64,000 nt of DNA from Chryseobacterium sp. CH21 (GCF_004119445.1 NZ_QICI01000101.1:31720-95719), one strand, 5' to 3'; positions 44,065-53,917 are shown, counted from the first letter of the stretch. The notes: generated from the sequence alone by a model not told the origin. A program made the numbers and translations.

Positions 44065-45579
44065 CTAAATCTCATCATCCTCTATTAATTCATCAATAAA
44101 GAATAAAATATCTTCACGATCGTACTTGTCAGGGAACTGATATCCGTTGATAATAAAGATGGGAGTAAAGCTTAATCCCGCATTACTATTCTCCTTAGAC
44201 ATTTCCACCAAAGGATTCAGATTTTCTGATGTCACGGTTCCTCCGGAAAGAGCATTAATCTTGCTTTCGTCCTTCGTTTCAAACCATTCTTCTACGGCAT
44301 GTAAAAATTCTTTTTCAGGTTTGTTGTGATAAATGTGAGTAAGATCTGAAATAAGCTGTGTATATTTCTCAGGAGCTCTTTCAGGACTGTAATTGAATCT
44401 CATTTGCAAAGAAATAGCATCCGGATATTTCTCAAGAAGGCCTTCCGCCAGTTTATGGGCATCTTTACAGAAACCGCAATATGGATTAGAAACAATAGAA
44501 ATACGAAGTTTTGCATCTCTTTTCCCCACAGCAAAAGTTTCTGTATCTTGAAATTCAATTTTTTGATTCTGCTCCATCTGATTTTTGAAAAGCTCATAGT
44601 TTCTTTTGAATCTAAGATTTTTTGCATTCGATTTCTGAAGAGATTCTTTTTGCTCAAGCAATGTATTGAAATAAATAATTGCAGAGAAAACAAGTGCCCA
44701 TAGAATAACAGTCAGTAGAAGAGTTCCTACACTGAAAGAAAGATTTTGGAAGAATAGGCTGCTGATTACCAATTGTCCCACAAGAATTGAAATAATCAAA
44801 AGACATACTCTACAAAATGTCTTTTCTACAAAAGCCTGAATGTATAGAGAATAACCTATAGCCAGTACAGAAACGAAGGTAAATCCTTTTACAATATAGG
44901 CTGTTGCTGGTAAGAACAGACCTAATATGGCAAGTCCGGCAAAATAAATCAGAGAAAAATCTGCAAATTTCAACCCTAAAATACTGGTTTTATCCTGTTT
45001 TATAATTTTATCACATGAGTTTGCAGTTTGGCTTGCCGCAGCACCACCGCCGCCACATATACTACCGATTACTGTAGATGTATTTCCGAATTTCTGATTG
45101 AAAATTTCCAGTGAAATATAGACACCAGCCAAAGAAAGAAGATTGAAAATGGCCTCATAAATACTTTGGCTTGTCAATGAATAAGCAAGTACAGCTGCAA
45201 AAATGATGTAAAGGACGGGTTTGAAATTGAAAGCCAGTTTATTTTCTACATTTTCCGTTTTTTCAAATAGAAGGACAAAATCTGTTGACTTGGTATAAAG
45301 TTCCTCTTTACCGAAGGTTTTTGCTTTTTCTGAATATACTGAATAATTGTTTCCTGCCTTTTTTACAAGTGAGAATGAGTTCTCAACAATCGCGATAAAT
45401 TCTTCCGGAAGTTCGTCCCAATATTCTTTGTCTAGTTCATATGCGTCATTTTTTACCCCCATAAAGTTAAGGGTGTCACTGAAAGCCAATGCAGATGGGT
45501 AATTGGGATGTGAGTTGAACTGGAAAATAAATTCCTGTTTATCGAGTTTTAAGTGGTTAATTAGTTTGTCAAAAATCAT
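44065..45579 (-). CDS. C39-like / VKOR / thioredoxin fusion protein
   Basis: A 504-residue membrane protein in three parts. The first 100 residues resemble a C39-like domain without the catalytic Cys ('FNSHPNYPSALAFSDTLNFM'). The middle is a VKOR-like domain with about five membrane segments, a Cys in 'NSCDKIIKQ' and the CxxC in 'KTFCRVCLLI'. The last part is a DsbA-like thioredoxin domain with CGFC in 'SNPYCGFCKDAH'. It should make disulfides in exported peptides, which fits the six-cysteine precursor of the same cassette. It has its own promoter at 45594. Confidence 0.88.
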   Translation of the reverse strand: MIFDKLINHLKLDKQEFIFQFNSHPNYPSALAFSDTLNFMGVKNDAYELDKEYWDELPEEFIAIVENSFSLVKKAGNNYSVYSEKAKTFGKEELYTKSTDFVLLFEKTENVENKLAFNFKPVLYIIFAAVLAYSLTSQSIYEAIFNLLSLAGVYISLEIFNQKFGNTSTVIGSICGGGGAAASQTANSCDKIIKQDKTSILGLKFADFSLIYFAGLAILGLFLPATAYIVKGFTFVSVLAIGYSLYIQAFVEKTFCRVCLLIISILVGQLVISSLFFQNLSFSVGTLLLTVILWALVFSAIIYFNTLLEQKESLQKSNAKNLRFKRNYELFKNQMEQNQKIEFQDTETFAVGKRDAKLRISIVSNPYCGFCKDAHKLAEGLLEKYPDAISLQMRFNYSPERAPEKYTQLISDLTHIYHNKPEKEFLHAVEEWFETKDESKINALSGGTVTSENLNPLVEMSKENSNAGLSFTPIFIINGYQFPDKYDREDILFFIDELIEDDEI

Positions 45580-45593
45580 ATTAATATTTTTAT

Positions 45594-45624
45594 CTAAAAT
45601 ACACAGATGTTTTAAATAAACAAA
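45594..45624 (-). promoter_or_regulatory. Promoter of the peptide-export operon
   Basis: Read on the - strand: TTTG (45624-45621) and TATTTTAG (45601-45594), 19 bases apart. The second is close to TAnnTTTG. It lies 15 bases before the VKOR fusion start. Confidence 0.5.
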
Positions 45625-46203
45625 AATTTTTTTCTTTTATTAGTGAGATATAGACGGTTGTTGATAGATCTGGTTTGACTTTCAATATTTTATTCTGTAG
45701 AATGTAAATTTAAAAATAGTTTGTAAAGTGTGTCTTTTAATCAAATTCTGTTGGTTTTTGCATGGGTTTAGGTGTCCCTCAAGATGTATAATTTTCTTTT
45801 GAATTAGCAATAAGAAAACAAAATTCCAAAACTCATCAGGATAAAACGGGGATTGGCTGTTCTATGGAAATTTTTATTTTAAATGAATAAATAAAATAAA
45901 AAGTGCTAAGTTTTTTCGATTACAAAATCTTTTAAATTTTGAAGATCAAATTGTAGAGATATTTCATGAAATAGAGTAGATAACTCCTATTTTTAAAATG
46001 GTGAAAAAAGCGGGAAAATAGAATATTATCTATTTAAACAATTGTTTAGTTTTGTGAATATTTAATAGGTTATGCGTTATTTAAACGATGTTTTTATATT
46101 AAATAGGGAAGTTAGTTGTGATTTGTGAAGTTGGGATATGAACTCAAAAAAACATAAAAAATCATAAAGTTTTCTTAAAGTTTTAAAAAAGGATGGAAAT
46201 GTT
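45625..46203. other. Intergenic region without recognised genes
   Basis: About 580 bases of low-complexity AT-rich sequence between the export cassette and the candidate small RNA. I see no credible open frame on either strand. Confidence 0.6.
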
Positions 46204-46233
46204 TTTGTATTTATAAAATATGTCGTACTTTTA
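46204..46233 (+). promoter_or_regulatory. Probable promoter of a small RNA
   Basis: TTTG at 46204-46207 and TACTTTTA at 46226-46233, 18 bases apart; the second differs from TAnnTTTG at one base. No + strand gene follows, only the hairpins described next. Confidence 0.45.
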
Positions 46234-46237
46234 AATC

Positions 46238-46325
46238 GCCTTGAATGAGGGAACAAGTCAAGGTAATAAATTTTTTTTCATCATTTGTGTTTTTAGAATC
46301 GTATCGCCTGATACGATTCTTTTTT
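46238..46325 (+). ncRNA. Candidate small RNA
   Basis: About 88 bases between a likely promoter and a terminator, with no open frame. It has a first stem CCTTGA/TCAAGG around AATGAGGGAACAAG-like sequence, an AT-rich linker, and the terminator stem AGAATCGTATC/GATACGATTCT followed by seven Ts. The T run is on the + strand, so the terminator serves + strand transcription, although no + strand gene is here. I do not match it to a known RNA family. Confidence 0.45.
46295..46325 (+). terminator. Strong intrinsic terminator
   Basis: AGAATCGTATC and GATACGATTCT pair perfectly around GCCT, then seven Ts on the + strand. On the - strand no T run follows the stem, so it is not mainly the terminator of the DUF3810 gene that ends here. 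Confidence 0.85.
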
Positions 46326-47414
46326 ATATATTCTCATAATTTAAGAGCAGATCAATAAAGTAAGAATAGGTAACAGAGCCTTCTTGCTGATTGCTTTTCA
46401 GGAACAGATTATTGGTAAATCCAAAGAAATCATCCAGCCAGCCCTGATGATTGAAAACGAAGCTCTTTTCGTAAGCCCGATCTCTTTTCATAGCAGGAGA
46501 ATAATGATGAAGAATATTCTTTACAAATTCGGGATCTTCCTCCACGATGAATCTTAAAAGGCTTTTTAAAGTAAAAAACTCAGTGCTATATCTCAACTCC
46601 AGATTATTGGAATGAATTCCTATTAAATACCCCACAAAATTAGCTTCCTGTTCGCGGGCAAAACCAAGCTGATGGGAGCTTTCATGGGCGGTGGTAAAAG
46701 GTATGAATGTATGAGGCAGTTCAGAGTTATACTGAGCTTCTGCGGTAAAAGGATTATAATATCCCAAAATCCCTGTAAAACTCATTACATTTTTGAACAA
46801 ACTGGGTTTGATATCCAGAATCTCAGGTGCTTTTTTACCTGAAATATAAGAAGGTAGTTTGGTCTGTTGGTGCAGGATTTCCTTTTGTATATCCGTAAGG
46901 TTGGTGATGATAAAAACTCCATTTTTATCCTCATGAACAGACTGTCTGGTTTGCTTACATTTTTCGAGATAGGCAAGGGCTAATTTTTTTGCCTTATTCA
47001 TATCGGGTTCCTCCTGGCTGGAAAGTTTTTTAATAATGGGAGTCTGGAAATACAGCATTCCCCAAAATACCTGATAAATAAAATAAAAAATATTGATGAT
47101 CATCAGGATTCTGATCAAAGAATGATTTCTTTTTTCTTTTCTGAATAAAGCAATTGCATAATACAAAAGAAGAGCTCCGAGTGCAATATACATAAGATCT
47201 CCCACAGAAAACGGAACCCAGCTGAACAACATCTGGTGTATTCTTTTTGAACTTCAAAAAAGCGCTCAAAAAAAGAAATCAACATCCTGGATTTTGAGAA
47301 GACATAGAACAAAAGAAATTGGGCAAGTAATACACCTGCCCAAAACCTTTTCTTCTTATATATTGTTTTTGTTATATTAATGACCACTGCCTTTAGATAT
47401 TTTATCAAGATCAA
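46324..47414 (-). CDS. DUF3810 domain-containing metalloprotease-like membrane protein (frameshifted here)
   Basis: A membrane protein with about three N-terminal segments and a soluble domain with the zinc-protease motif HExxH in 'TTAHESSHQLGFAREQEANF'. The frame is split: the N-terminal part reads 'KRFWAGVLLAQFLLFYVF' to '...FFEVQK' and then shifts; one extra base in the run at 47244-47248 (T5 on the + strand) gives 'QKRIHQMLFSWVPFSVGD'. The ATG at 47414 overlaps the transporter stop; a GTG at 47387 is also possible (354 or 363 residues). The function of DUF3810 is unknown. Confidence 0.82.
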
Positions 47415-48822
47415 TGCCCTGAGCTTTTAGAATTCCAGTTACACGGATCGCATAGAATGCAAGATAAGCAAAACAAACGACCCCTACTATATAACTGAAA
47501 TGAATATTCGTGATATCTGCAATATACCCCTGTATAAAGCTTACGATACCTCCCCCCATAATCATCATGATAAGGTATCCTGAACCCTGGTTGGTGTGCT
47601 TTCCAAGCCCGTTGATTGCCAATGCAAAGATACATGGCCATAACGTTGAGCAGAAAAGACCTACACTGGTAAATGCATATACAGATACCATTCCGGTCGT
47701 GAACATTCCTACCAATAAAGCTGTAATCCCCGCTACAGAGAAGATCAGAAGCATTCTTGCTGGGTTTCCTTTACTTAAGATATCACAGATGATCATCGCA
47801 ATAATAATGAATCCATATACATAGAATGGAGAAAGATCATGCTTAGCAATGGCGTTTACCAATAAAAATACACCGAATGCAAGATAAGGAGCTAAGAATC
47901 TTAAGATCTTTTTGAAACCTGCGTTAACGTCAAATGCTTCTACAGCACCTGTCCAACGGCCAATCATTAATGAAGCCCAGTATAAAGAAATATAAGGTGC
48001 TACATCTTTTGTTTCAAACCCTAAATTCTTTTCCATATAAGCAGGAAGGTTACTCGCTGTAGAAACTTCTACTCCTACATACACGAAGATCGCGATCATT
48101 CCCATGACCAATTGAGGATACTGAAATGCTGATGTTCTATGCTCTCCCGGAATTTTGTCATCTGTATTCTCCGTATTAGTGGGAGTTACAGCAGGAAGAG
48201 ATGAGAATTTAAGCATTAAAGCTACAAGAGCGAAAGCAGCTCCTAATATAAGGTAAGGTGTTTTTACACTTTCTATACTCGCTTCCGTATTACCAGCGCT
48301 GGCAGAGCCAAAAATAGCAAATGCAACAATAAGCGGTCCTATGGTAGTTCCTAAATTGTTGATACCTCCAGCCATTGTTAATCGCTGAGATCCTGTTTCT
48401 GTAGGACCTACTTCAATAGCGAGCGGGTTGGCAACAATCTGCTGAAGAGAGAATCCTAAACCTACAATAAATAATCCGGAGATCATTAGAGGGAAAGAAT
48501 GCATATTGGCAGCTGGATAAAACAATAAAGTTCCCATTGCGGAAATAAGAAGTCCCACAATAAGACCGTTTTTGTACCCGATTTTATTGATCAAATCCTG
48601 TTTGAGGCTCTTTGATACAAGCATATAAATTAAAGAACCTACCGTATACGCTACATAAAAGCATATCTGTACCAGCATACTTTCAGTTTGGGATAGATTG
48701 AAGGCTTTTTGAAAAACAGGGATCAGAATATCATTACTGGCGGCTACAAATCCCCAAAAGAAGAATACAGTAACCAACGGAATGAATTGGGCCCAATTGG
48801 TTTGTTTAGAATAATTTGACAT
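47377..48822 (-). CDS. FucP-type sugar MFS transporter
   Basis: A 12-segment transporter of 481 residues, of the FucP/glucose-galactose permease group that imports sugars with protons. 'QFIPLVTVFFFWGFVAASND', 'SLQQIVANPLAIEVGP' and 'GGINNLGTTIGPLIVAF' are typical. The ATG at 48822 is chosen; a frame start at 48846 would add eight residues. The substrate is not clear. It lies between an acyltransferase gene and the DUF3810 gene on the same strand. Confidence 0.9.
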   Translation of the reverse strand: MSNYSKQTNWAQFIPLVTVFFFWGFVAASNDILIPVFQKAFNLSQTESMLVQICFYVAYTVGSLIYMLVSKSLKQDLINKIGYKNGLIVGLLISAMGTLLFYPAANMHSFPLMISGLFIVGLGFSLQQIVANPLAIEVGPTETGSQRLTMAGGINNLGTTIGPLIVAFAIFGSASAGNTEASIESVKTPYLILGAAFALVALMLKFSSLPAVTPTNTENTDDKIPGEHRTSAFQYPQLVMGMIAIFVYVGVEVSTASNLPAYMEKNLGFETKDVAPYISLYWASLMIGRWTGAVEAFDVNAGFKKILRFLAPYLAFGVFLLVNAIAKHDLSPFYVYGFIIIAMIICDILSKGNPARMLLIFSVAGITALLVGMFTTGMVSVYAFTSVGLFCSTLWPCIFALAINGLGKHTNQGSGYLIMMIMGGGIVSFIQGYIADITNIHFSYIVGVVCFAYLAFYAIRVTGILKAQGIDLDKISKGSGH

Positions 48823-48852
48823 ATTTATTATAGATTTCACAAACAAATATAA

Positions 48853-49590
48853 CTATTTCCTTTCAACGGAATACCTGATTAAGGTTTTTTTTATTGTCTC
48901 ATAAGCCTCTGCTTTTAAGTCTTTTGGCGAATCTGTAGGCTCAATGATTCCGTTGAAGTATACCTTTACTCTTCCAGGATAGCCTTTTGAATTTTCAAAA
49001 GGGAACATTTCCTTAAGTCCCACAAAGGTATAAACAGCTATAGGAGAATGATGTTTCGATGACAGCATAAATGCACCGTCCTTGAAATCATCCAGGATAA
49101 TAGAGGTGTCGTCGGGAACACCACCTTCAGGAAAAATGGCAATGGTATTACCTTCTTCCATCTTCTCTGCACATCTGCGGTATACATCTGCCCGGCTTTT
49201 GGCACTTGCTCTGTCTACCATGACACAGATCCTTTTATATATGGTCCCAAAAATAGGGATCTTTACCAGCTCTTTTTTTCCTACAAAACATATCGGATGA
49301 TGTGGAGACAGAATGCAGACAAGCATAATATCCATGATGGAAGTGTGATTGGAGATAAAGACATATGGTGTATTCTTATCCTTTTCCTGTTCTGAAAGTT
49401 TAATCAGGTCATATCTGAAGCCCATTCCGTAAAACATCCCGAAACACCAGAGTCTTACAAGTTTATAGCCGTACTTATAATGCTTTTTATTAAAGGATAA
49501 AATATAGACCGGGATTCCAATACTCACTGTCAGAAAAAATGCCAACAATAGCAGCCAGAATCTCCAGAGATAATTTAAAATTTTTGTCAC
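48853..49590 (-). CDS. Lysophospholipid acyltransferase family protein (PlsC-type)
   Basis: A 245-residue membrane acyltransferase, probably 1-acyl-glycerol-3-phosphate acyltransferase. The HX4D motif is in 'FISNHTSIMDIMLVC', the glycerol-phosphate motif in 'IAIFPEGGVPDD', and there is an N-terminal membrane segment ('FWLLLLAFFLTVSIGIPVYI'). It lies three bases downstream of the GtrA gene, so the two are an operon. Confidence 0.9.
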   Translation of the reverse strand: MTKILNYLWRFWLLLLAFFLTVSIGIPVYILSFNKKHYKYGYKLVRLWCFGMFYGMGFRYDLIKLSEQEKDKNTPYVFISNHTSIMDIMLVCILSPHHPICFVGKKELVKIPIFGTIYKRICVMVDRASAKSRADVYRRCAEKMEEGNTIAIFPEGGVPDDTSIILDDFKDGAFMLSSKHHSPIAVYTFVGLKEMFPFENSKGYPGRVKVYFNGIIEPTDSPKDLKAEAYETIKKTLIRYSVERK

Positions 49591-49593
49591 AGC

Positions 49594-50052
49594 TTAACCG
49601 TTAAAAATTACTTTCTTCTTTATCGAATAATTCAGAATGGAAACCAGCAATATTGCTGCAATTTTGCTGATCATTTCCGGGCTCAAGGTATAAAAAAATA
49701 AATTGATATTATCTTTAAATATGAAACTGTAGAAGATTTGGAAAAAACCTAAGCTGAGTAATGTGGAAAAGAAAGATACGACCATAAAATAAGCAAACTC
49801 TTTTCTCTTGGAATGCTTTCCTCTTTCAAACACAAACCAGATGCTCAGAAAATAATTGGTGATAATCCCACAACTGGTAGAAAAAATGTTACTTAAAGGG
49901 TAATGTATACCATAGAAGTTGGTTTCCTTTACAAAGAAATGCGGAAGATAGGTACTGAATATTTTGAAACTGCCTATTTCTACAATGGCACTCAGTCCTC
50001 CTGCAATGATGAAGAACAAAACCTGTTTCTGGCGTAAGAGTATTTCTTTCAT
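49594..50052 (-). CDS. GtrA family membrane protein
   Basis: A 152-residue protein with four membrane segments and the GtrA pattern: 'VLFFIIAGGLSAIVEIGSFK', 'SCGIITNYFLSIWFVFE' and 'LLVSILNYSIKKKVIF'. GtrA-like flippases move lipid-linked sugars for cell-surface glycans. It is upstream of and nearly joined to the acyltransferase gene. The substrate is unknown. Confidence 0.9.
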   Translation of the reverse strand: MKEILLRQKQVLFFIIAGGLSAIVEIGSFKIFSTYLPHFFVKETNFYGIHYPLSNIFSTSCGIITNYFLSIWFVFERGKHSKRKEFAYFMVVSFFSTLLSLGFFQIFYSFIFKDNINLFFYTLSPEMISKIAAILLVSILNYSIKKKVIFNG

Positions 50053-50414
50053 TTAATGAATATAAAACTAAAATCTTTCTCCATATTGTATTACCTGCAA
50101 ATATGATTGATGTCTCAGCAGATAAACACTTTAGTGAATCCCTTCTGGTAATAATGATTTTAAAATGTCAATAATTACAGAACTTCACAATATGAATATG
50201 CAAATTTATAACTATATGTTAAACAGTGAAAAAAGTTGTTAAAATATTTTTTTAATAAAAATTATTTCTAATTTTAATATTCAGAATGATGTAATAATGA
50301 CCTGATAATAAATTCATTTTCAACTTCTTGTGTTGATGGTTTTTTCTATCTTGTAGTGCACGATTAAGAGCATATACTCCAACATTTTATGACCCAATTA
50401 TTAATAATATTTGT
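50053..50414. other. Intergenic region between divergent genes
   Basis: 362 bases of AT-rich sequence upstream of both gtrA-like (- strand) and the 50415 gene (+ strand), so it should hold both promoters. I cannot pick a good TTTG/TAnnTTTG pair. No gene is seen. Confidence 0.5.
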
Positions 50415-50678
50415 ATGAAAAGTCAAAACAAATACAGAAAATTCCAGCTTCAACAGAAAAATATTGAGGCTCTTGAGAAAGAAAATTCCCGCTTCAAAAG
50501 AGTGTATTCTGAATATGAAAATATGTCAAACGAATTGTGGAATCTTGAAAACTCCAAAGGAGAACCTGTGCCTGATGATTTTATCAATGCTATGGTATTA
50601 CAGACTTCCTATCTGGAAGATGAAATAGAAGATTGGCTGATACAATTCAACGAAAAAAAAACACAAATTAAACATTAA
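50415..50678 (+). CDS. Small coiled-coil hypothetical protein
   Basis: An 87-residue acidic, helical protein, rich in Glu/Lys/Asn, without signal or membrane segment ('KYRKFQLQQKNIEALEKEN', 'QTSYLEDEIEDWLIQFNEKK'). Not recognised. It stands alone, 85 bases before the kinase gene. Confidence 0.6.
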   Translation: MKSQNKYRKFQLQQKNIEALEKENSRFKRVYSEYENMSNELWNLENSKGEPVPDDFINAMVLQTSYLEDEIEDWLIQFNEKKTQIKH

Positions 50679-50763
50679 TGATTTTAAACAGCTTCCAGAT
50701 TGTTTTTAAATGCTAATTGAAGATAAATTCCTAATTTAGCACCCTTAAATTAAAATCTAAAAT

Positions 50764-51615
50764 ATGGTTGCTATTGTAGATAGTGGTTCTACTAAATCGG
50801 ATTGGGTAATACTTGATGACTTTAAGAAGGTTTTTCTGAAAACAGAAACAATCGGTTTCAATCCGAATTTTATCAACAGAGAACTTATCGCTCCTGAGGT
50901 ACAGAAAAATAGCAATCTGATGTCCGTTAAAAATTCAATTACCAAAGTCTTTTTTTATGGTTCCGGATGCGGAGTGAAGAAAAATTGTGAAACCATTGAA
51001 GAAGAGTTGAAGAAGGTTTTTGTAAAAGCAGAATTTATTGTGAGGGAAGATCTGATGGCTGCAGCCTATGCAGCATACACCGGAAAGCCTGCTATCGTGT
51101 GCATTCTTGGCACAGGATCAAATTCTTGTTATTTCGACGGTGAAAATCTAAAAATAGAATTACCCTCATTAGGATTCCTTATTGGGGACGAAGGAAGTGG
51201 CAGCGCTATCGGAAAACAATTGCTGCGCAGATATTTCATGAAAAAACTGCCTTCAGATCTTCATACCGAATTTAAAGCAAACTATAAGCTTACCGTAGAA
51301 GATGCATTGCAAAATATGTATCATACCCCAAGACCAAATGCTTATTTGGCCGACTTCACCAAATTTGTGATCGAAAGAAAAGATCATCCTTACTTCAGGG
51401 ATATGGTTTTTGAAGAAATGAAAAACTTCTTTGAATACCAGGTACTCCCTTATGAAGAAGCTAAAGATGCTGAAATCAATTTTATCGGATCTATCGCTTA
51501 TTATTATGAAAACGTACTGCGCTCAGTAGCTGCAGAATTTAATTTAAATGTGGGACATGTAGTTCAGAAACCAATTGAAAGCTTAGTAGATTACCACATT
51601 AAATATATACTTTAA
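50764..51615 (+). CDS. BadF/BadG-type ATPase, N-acetylglucosamine kinase-like
   Basis: A 283-residue ASKHA-fold kinase. The phosphate-binding 'MVAIVDSGSTKSDWVI' and 'CILGTGSNSCYFDG' blocks and 'GFLIGDEGSGSAIGKQLL' are typical of N-acetylglucosamine kinase-like proteins of Bacteroidota. It probably phosphorylates an amino sugar from cell-wall turnover. The substrate is inferred. The next gene, malic enzyme, follows 16 bases later. Confidence 0.85.
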   Translation: MVAIVDSGSTKSDWVILDDFKKVFLKTETIGFNPNFINRELIAPEVQKNSNLMSVKNSITKVFFYGSGCGVKKNCETIEEELKKVFVKAEFIVREDLMAAAYAAYTGKPAIVCILGTGSNSCYFDGENLKIELPSLGFLIGDEGSGSAIGKQLLRRYFMKKLPSDLHTEFKANYKLTVEDALQNMYHTPRPNAYLADFTKFVIERKDHPYFRDMVFEEMKNFFEYQVLPYEEAKDAEINFIGSIAYYYENVLRSVAAEFNLNVGHVVQKPIESLVDYHIKYIL

Positions 51616-51631
51616 CAAAAAACAAAATTTT

Positions 51632-53917
51632 ATGTCAAGTAACAACAATCGTGACGAAAAGAACTTTAGCCAGGCCGCGCTAGATTATCATAAAGCAGAA
51701 CCCAAAGGAAAAATTGAAGTGATCCCATCAAAGCCACACTCTTCTCAAAGAGACCTTTCGCTGGCTTATTCTCCGGGAGTAGCGGTTCCTTGTATGGAAA
51801 TTCATGATAAACCTGAAACTGTATATGATTATACAGGAAAAGGAAACCTGGTAGCAGTAATTTCTAACGGTACTGCCGTACTTGGACTGGGAGACATCGG
51901 TGCTGAAGCTTCAAAGCCGGTAATGGAGGGAAAAGGACTTTTGTTCAAAATCTTTGCAGATATCAATGTATTTGATATTGAGATCGATGAAAAAGATCCG
52001 GATAAATTTATTGAAATTGTAAAAGGTATTGCTCCTACTTTCGGAGGAATCAATCTGGAAGATATTAAAGCGCCTGAAGCTTTTTATATAGAACAAAAAC
52101 TGAAAGAGGAATTGAATATTCCTTTGATGCACGATGACCAGCACGGAACTGCAATTATCTCCGCAGCAGCATTGATCAACTCTCTGCAGATTGCCAATAA
52201 AGATATTGATAAAGTGAAAATGGTGGTGAACGGAGCAGGTGCAGCAGCTATTGCATGTACCAAGCTTTATATTTCATTAGGATTGAAAAAAGAAAATGTC
52301 CTGATGTGTGACAGTAAGGGAGTTATCAATCATAAAAGAGAAAACCTTACTCCTGAAAAACTGGATTTCATCGTTGAAACAGATATCGAAACATTAGAAG
52401 ATGCGGTAAAAGGATCCGATGTTTTTGTAGGATTGTCAAAAGGAAACGTAATGACTCCGGAAATGCTTTTGAGCATGAACGAAAACCCAATCGTATTCGC
52501 TTTAGCCAACCCTGATCCGGAAATTGCTTACGACCTTGCTCTTGATACCCGTAAAGATGTCATCATGGCAACAGGAAGAAGTGATTATCCTAACCAGGTA
52601 AACAATGTATTAGGATTCCCTTATATCTTCCGTGGAGCATTAGATGTACAGGCTACAGGAATTAATGAAGAAATGAAACTGGCAGCCGTACATGCAATTG
52701 CTGATTTGGCAAAAGAGCCGGTACCAGAAGCTGTAATTTTAGCATATAACGTTCAGAATCTTCAGTTCGGAAGAGAATATTTTATTCCAAAACCATTCGA
52801 TAACAGATTGATCACTAAAGTATCAAGCGCTGTAGCAAAAGCAGCTATTGAAAGTGGCGTTGCAAGAAAAGCTATTACAGATTTTGAAGAGTATGAGCAC
52901 CAGCTGTTAGACAGAATGGGAAGAGATGAGAGATTGGTAAGAATGATGCAGAGCCGTGCGAAATCCAATCCGAAAAGAATCACCCTTGGAAATGCTGAAG
53001 AATATAATGTATTGAAAGCTGCCCAGATTCTTTATGAAGAAGGAATTGCTTACCCAAGTCTTTTAGGTGATAAAAAATACATCAAGGAGCAGATGGAGCG
53101 TTACGGAATTACCCTGGATGTTCCAATCATTGATCCAAGTGATGATGACCAGAAAGAAAACAGAAAAAAATACAGAGAAACCCTTTGGAAACTTCGCCAG
53201 AGAAAAGGAATGAACGAGTACAAAGCGAAAAGATATGTACGTCAGAGAGACTATTTCGGACCTTTGATGCTGAAACATGGAGATACTGACGGCCTTATCG
53301 TAGGATTCTCCAAAAACTATACTTCAGTTTTACGTCCTGTTTTAGAAGTGATTGAAAAAGATAAAGGAGTAGACAAAGTAGCAGCAATGATGATGATCCT
53401 GTCTGAAAAGAAACCTATTTTCTTCGCAGATACATCCATCAATCAAAACCCTACAGCAGAAGATCTTGTGAACATTGCTAAAATGGCAGAATTTACAGTG
53501 AAATCTTTCGCCATCGAACCAAGAATTGCAATGCTTGGATTTGAAAACTTTGCGGCAATTTCTGACACTTCTAAAAAAGTAGCAAAAGCAGTAAGCATCC
53601 TTCATGAGAAATTCCCTAAAATGATTGTGGATGGTGAAATTCAGCCGGACTTTGCAATGAATGCAGATCATCTTAGCGATTATCCTTTCTCAAAATTAGG
53701 AACAACGCCGGCGAATACGTTCATCTTCCCGAATCTTGAAAGTGCAAACCTTTCTTACAAAATTCTGAGAGGAATGAAAGTAGCACAGGTTATCGGACCA
53801 ATATTGATGGGATTAAAGCAGCCGGTACATGTACTTCAGATGCGTTCAAGCGTAGATGAAATTGTAAACCTTGCTACCATTGCCGTTCTTGATGCGCAAA
53901 GAAGAGAGAAAAAGTAA
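51632..53917 (+). CDS. maeB: NADP-dependent malic enzyme with phosphotransacetylase-like domain
   Basis: A 761-residue MaeB-type enzyme that converts malate to pyruvate. The malic-enzyme part (about 1-430) has 'LAYSPGVAVPCMEI', 'GNLVAVISNGTAVLGLGDIG', 'MHDDQHGTAIISAA' and 'VVNGAGAAAIACTKL'. The C-terminal 330 residues are the phosphate-acetyltransferase-like domain, which regulates the enzyme but usually does not make acetyl-phosphate. Complete and regular. Confidence 0.95.
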   Translation: MSSNNNRDEKNFSQAALDYHKAEPKGKIEVIPSKPHSSQRDLSLAYSPGVAVPCMEIHDKPETVYDYTGKGNLVAVISNGTAVLGLGDIGAEASKPVMEGKGLLFKIFADINVFDIEIDEKDPDKFIEIVKGIAPTFGGINLEDIKAPEAFYIEQKLKEELNIPLMHDDQHGTAIISAAALINSLQIANKDIDKVKMVVNGAGAAAIACTKLYISLGLKKENVLMCDSKGVINHKRENLTPEKLDFIVETDIETLEDAVKGSDVFVGLSKGNVMTPEMLLSMNENPIVFALANPDPEIAYDLALDTRKDVIMATGRSDYPNQVNNVLGFPYIFRGALDVQATGINEEMKLAAVHAIADLAKEPVPEAVILAYNVQNLQFGREYFIPKPFDNRLITKVSSAVAKAAIESGVARKAITDFEEYEHQLLDRMGRDERLVRMMQSRAKSNPKRITLGNAEEYNVLKAAQILYEEGIAYPSLLGDKKYIKEQMERYGITLDVPIIDPSDDDQKENRKKYRETLWKLRQRKGMNEYKAKRYVRQRDYFGPLMLKHGDTDGLIVGFSKNYTSVLRPVLEVIEKDKGVDKVAAMMMILSEKKPIFFADTSINQNPTAEDLVNIAKMAEFTVKSFAIEPRIAMLGFENFAAISDTSKKVAKAVSILHEKFPKMIVDGEIQPDFAMNADHLSDYPFSKLGTTPANTFIFPNLESANLSYKILRGMKVAQVIGPILMGLKQPVHVLQMRSSVDEIVNLATIAVLDAQRREKK

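Noticed and set aside
46295..46325. Terminator of the DUF3810 gene
   Set aside because: The T run follows the stem only on the + strand, so it serves + strand transcription.
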